Source of the DNA: Planctomycetota bacterium
GTDB lineage: Bacteria; Planctomycetota; Phycisphaerae; SM23-33
NCBI GenBank assembly: GCA_003644335.1
Contig: QNCB01000023.1
Location: 1-9,763 of the forward strand
Length of the DNA stretch: 9,763 bases
Direction of reading: 5' to 3'
Both the position numbers and the translations under genes were made by a program. How positions within the stretch are numbered: position 1 is the stretch's first letter; every line of letters starts with the position of its first letter. The notes under the pieces were generated by a model. The model was not told the DNA's origin. It did no database searches and saw only the letters and a program-made list of their open reading frames with translations. Below are positions 8,896 to 9,763 of the stretch, in pieces.

Positions 8896-8915
8896 ATTCC
8901 CACGCAGGTGGGAAT
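8896..8915 (+). repeat. ATTCCCAC hairpin repeat, possible terminator
   Basis: ATTCCCAC-GCAG-GTGGGAAT is a perfect 8-bp stem with a 4-base loop, followed by CCATTTTTG. It belongs to the widespread GTCATTCCC...GGGAATCC class and lies 55 bases after the stop at 8840, so it could also end that transcript. The T-run is short and offset. Confidence 0.5.
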
Positions 8916-8958
8916 CCATTTTTGCTTCACCCCCGTAGGAGCAACATCTTTGTTTTTG

Positions 8959-9045
8959 TTTCACAGTCATCCCATAACACGATGGCTTGACAGCTCTGTA
9001 GGAGCGATATCTTTGTAGTAAAAGGCGGTATGAATTTTTAGCTCC
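8959..9045 (+). repeat. R2a interspersed repeat, second copy
   Basis: Gapless alignment to 1371-1457 with six mismatches in 87 bases. An extra left-arm fragment, CGTAGGAGCAACATCTTTGT, precedes it at 8934-8953, so at least two R2 insertions or a nested one are present here. The gene-free stretch 8841-9736 holds these repeats up to about 9110. Confidence 0.85.
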
Positions 9046-9106
9046 GTAGAAGCGGTATCTTTGTGTTGGTTTTTGGAGCAATTTAAGATGCCGCTTCTAC
9101 GGAGCT
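9040..9106 (+). repeat. R2b long hairpin with 22-base arms
   Basis: Arms 9040-9061 and 9085-9106 pair over 22 bases with a single T-G wobble, around a 23-base loop. The left arm begins AGCTCCGTAGAAGCGG, and the right arm ends CCGCTTCTACGGAGCT. The element abuts R2a (overlap at 9040-9045). The same layout, less perfect, is at 7058-7114. Confidence 0.85.
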
Positions 9107-9234
9107 GAAAAAATGCGGGTTGACGTTCTGACGACCCAGCCGCAGCCCTGTATGTTTATTGGTTAAAATGTGACTAACAACCGAATTTCTGCCGTCTATG
9201 GGATAGCTGTGTTTTTGTTTTGAACATTTGAATT

Positions 9235-9263
9235 TTGACGATATTTGATTTTTTTCCTGTTAT
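9235..9263 (+). promoter_or_regulatory. weak candidate promoter before an orphan terminator
   Basis: TTGACG (9235-9240), 17-base spacer, TGTTAT (9258-9263) in an AT-rich block (about 9160-9300) unlike the rest of the window. It matches -35 in five and -10 in four of six positions. A start near 9270 would give a transcript of about 205 bases ending at the terminator at 9440-9475. AT-rich sequence gives such matches easily. Confidence 0.3.
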
Positions 9264-9269
9264 TGAAAA

Positions 9270-9475
9270 ATTATTGGTTTTTTAGTGGATTTGAAACGTA
9301 CGATTCAATGACGGGTTCCGGATCCCAAGTGGAGCTTCAAAAGCCCCCGGGGATGACATGTTCGGCCCCGCCCGGCCCGCAGGCTGGTGGTGCTTGCAGT
9401 AAAATTTGTTCCCGGTTGGCCGAGGGAAAAACGGAAGGAACGGCGGTGGCCAAATCTGGCCGTCGCCGTTTTTTT
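9270..9475 (+). ncRNA. possible small RNA, unassigned
   Basis: Bounded by a weak promoter and a strong intrinsic terminator, with no convincing ORF inside. A six-pair stem GCAGGC/GCTTGC (9379-9397) and GC-rich runs at 9340-9375 suggest structure. It does not fit the conserved cores of SRP RNA, tmRNA, RNase P RNA or the common riboswitches that I know. It could equally be the end of a longer unrecognised transcript. Confidence 0.25.
9440..9475 (+). terminator. strong intrinsic terminator
   Basis: ACGGCGGTGGCCA (9440-9452), loop AATC, TGGCCGTCGCCGT (9457-9469): 13 pairs including two G-U, then a run of seven T (9469-9475). It points along the plus strand. It is 600 bases past the last plus-strand gene with other hairpins between, so it probably serves a separate transcript. 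Confidence 0.8.
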
Positions 9476-9479
9476 ACGT

Positions 9480-9547
9480 GTAGCACAAATGCCATCGGCT
9501 GTGGTTTTTCCGTGCTTTTCGTAGCGTGGACGTCCCGTCTATGCTAC
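9480..9547 (+). repeat. R3-like copy and a second inverted repeat
   Basis: GTAGCACAAATGCCATCGGC then TGTGG (9480-9504) is a diverged R3 unit. At 9521-9547 GTAGCGTGGACG-TCC-CGTCTATGCTAC forms a 12-pair hairpin with two G-U pairs, a relative that shares the GTAGC ends. Both lie directly downstream of the terminator. Positions 9548-9736 show nothing I can name. Confidence 0.6.
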
Positions 9548-9736
9548 GGAGTGGCGGAGTGGCACAGAAACTGAAAAAATTCATCTTTGCGTTCTATGCG
9601 TTCTTTCGCGGTAAATCTTTTCTGCTTTTACTGACGACCGCAGGTTTGTGACCACCGGCCTCTTGTTATTTTGTGGGGTTTGGGCTATCGTTGCCCCTGG
9701 TAATTTTTGATGACACTCGGCGGTATTTGTATAAGC

Positions 9737-9763
9737 ATGGAACAACTCAATCTCATAGCGACC
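9737..9763 (+). CDS. possible start of a THUMP-type RNA methyltransferase, cut by window end
   Basis: Only nine codons are visible: MEQLNLIAT. This resembles the start of the RlmL/YpsC-like RNA methyltransferase family, which often begins with a short strand followed by LIATAAFGLEA. No good Shine-Dalgarno precedes the ATG. A TTGATG-17-TATAAG match (9707-9735) would place a transcript start after this ATG, which counts against either the promoter or the start. Call rests on weak similarity over very few residues. Confidence 0.3.

Noticed and set aside
9410..9450. SRP (4.5S) RNA, suggested by CGGAAGGAAC near 9441
   Set aside because: Only the GGAAGGAA loop-like string fits; the conserved GTCAGG and AGCAGCC sides of the SRP domain are absent.
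9245..9574. 109-residue open frame on the plus strand
   Set aside because: It runs through an intrinsic terminator and an R3-like repeat, has biased composition and no family motif.
9707..9735. Promoter TTGATG-17-TATAAG just before the last ATG
   Set aside because: Transcription would start after the ATG at 9737, so promoter and gene start cannot both be right; not called as a feature.

Overview
The window looks like a chromosomal segment from a planctomycete, probably of the Phycisphaerae or a related lineage. This is inferred from three things: the long RNase HII-like protein, the membrane pyrophosphatase with a large loop insertion, and the dense short interspersed repeats between genes and even inside them. 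G+C is around 55% by eye, with AT-rich repeat islands between genes. I see no phage, insertion sequence, CRISPR array, tRNA or rRNA.

Layout. Positions 1-6794 are read on the minus strand. In order of transcription they hold ribosomal protein bS21 (6794-6609), a K+-dependent ion-pumping pyrophosphatase HppA (6390-3745), the ribosome silencing factor RsfS (3743-3318), arginyl-tRNA synthetase ArgS (3297-1570) and an RNase HII-like protein (1266-139). The hppA-rsfS gap is one base and the rsfS-argS gap is 20 bases, so these three are probably one operon. On the plus strand, 7380-8840 encodes an exported protein built like FlgT/CsgG-type envelope proteins. The last 27 bases may be the start of a THUMP-type RNA methyltransferase.

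The gene-free stretches at 1267-1569, 6795-7379 and 8841-9736 are largely mosaics of at least five repeat families. R1 is an identical 31-base unit plus inverted variants. R2 is a hairpin element with 22-base arms. R3 is a 24-25 base imperfect palindrome. R4 is a TTGATTGG-type unit at gene ends. R5/R6 are short AT-rich units shared by two intergenic regions. An orphan intrinsic terminator at 9440-9475, behind a weak candidate promoter, may close a small RNA of about 200 bases.

The genes share a translation theme: ribosome subunit protein, ribosome hibernation factor, tRNA charging enzyme, and a PPi-consuming pump that can use the PPi released by aminoacylation. The most striking feature is R3: copies lie in frame inside both the RNase HII-like gene and rsfS and add peptide segments without breaking either ORF. 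This recalls the Rickettsia palindromic elements.
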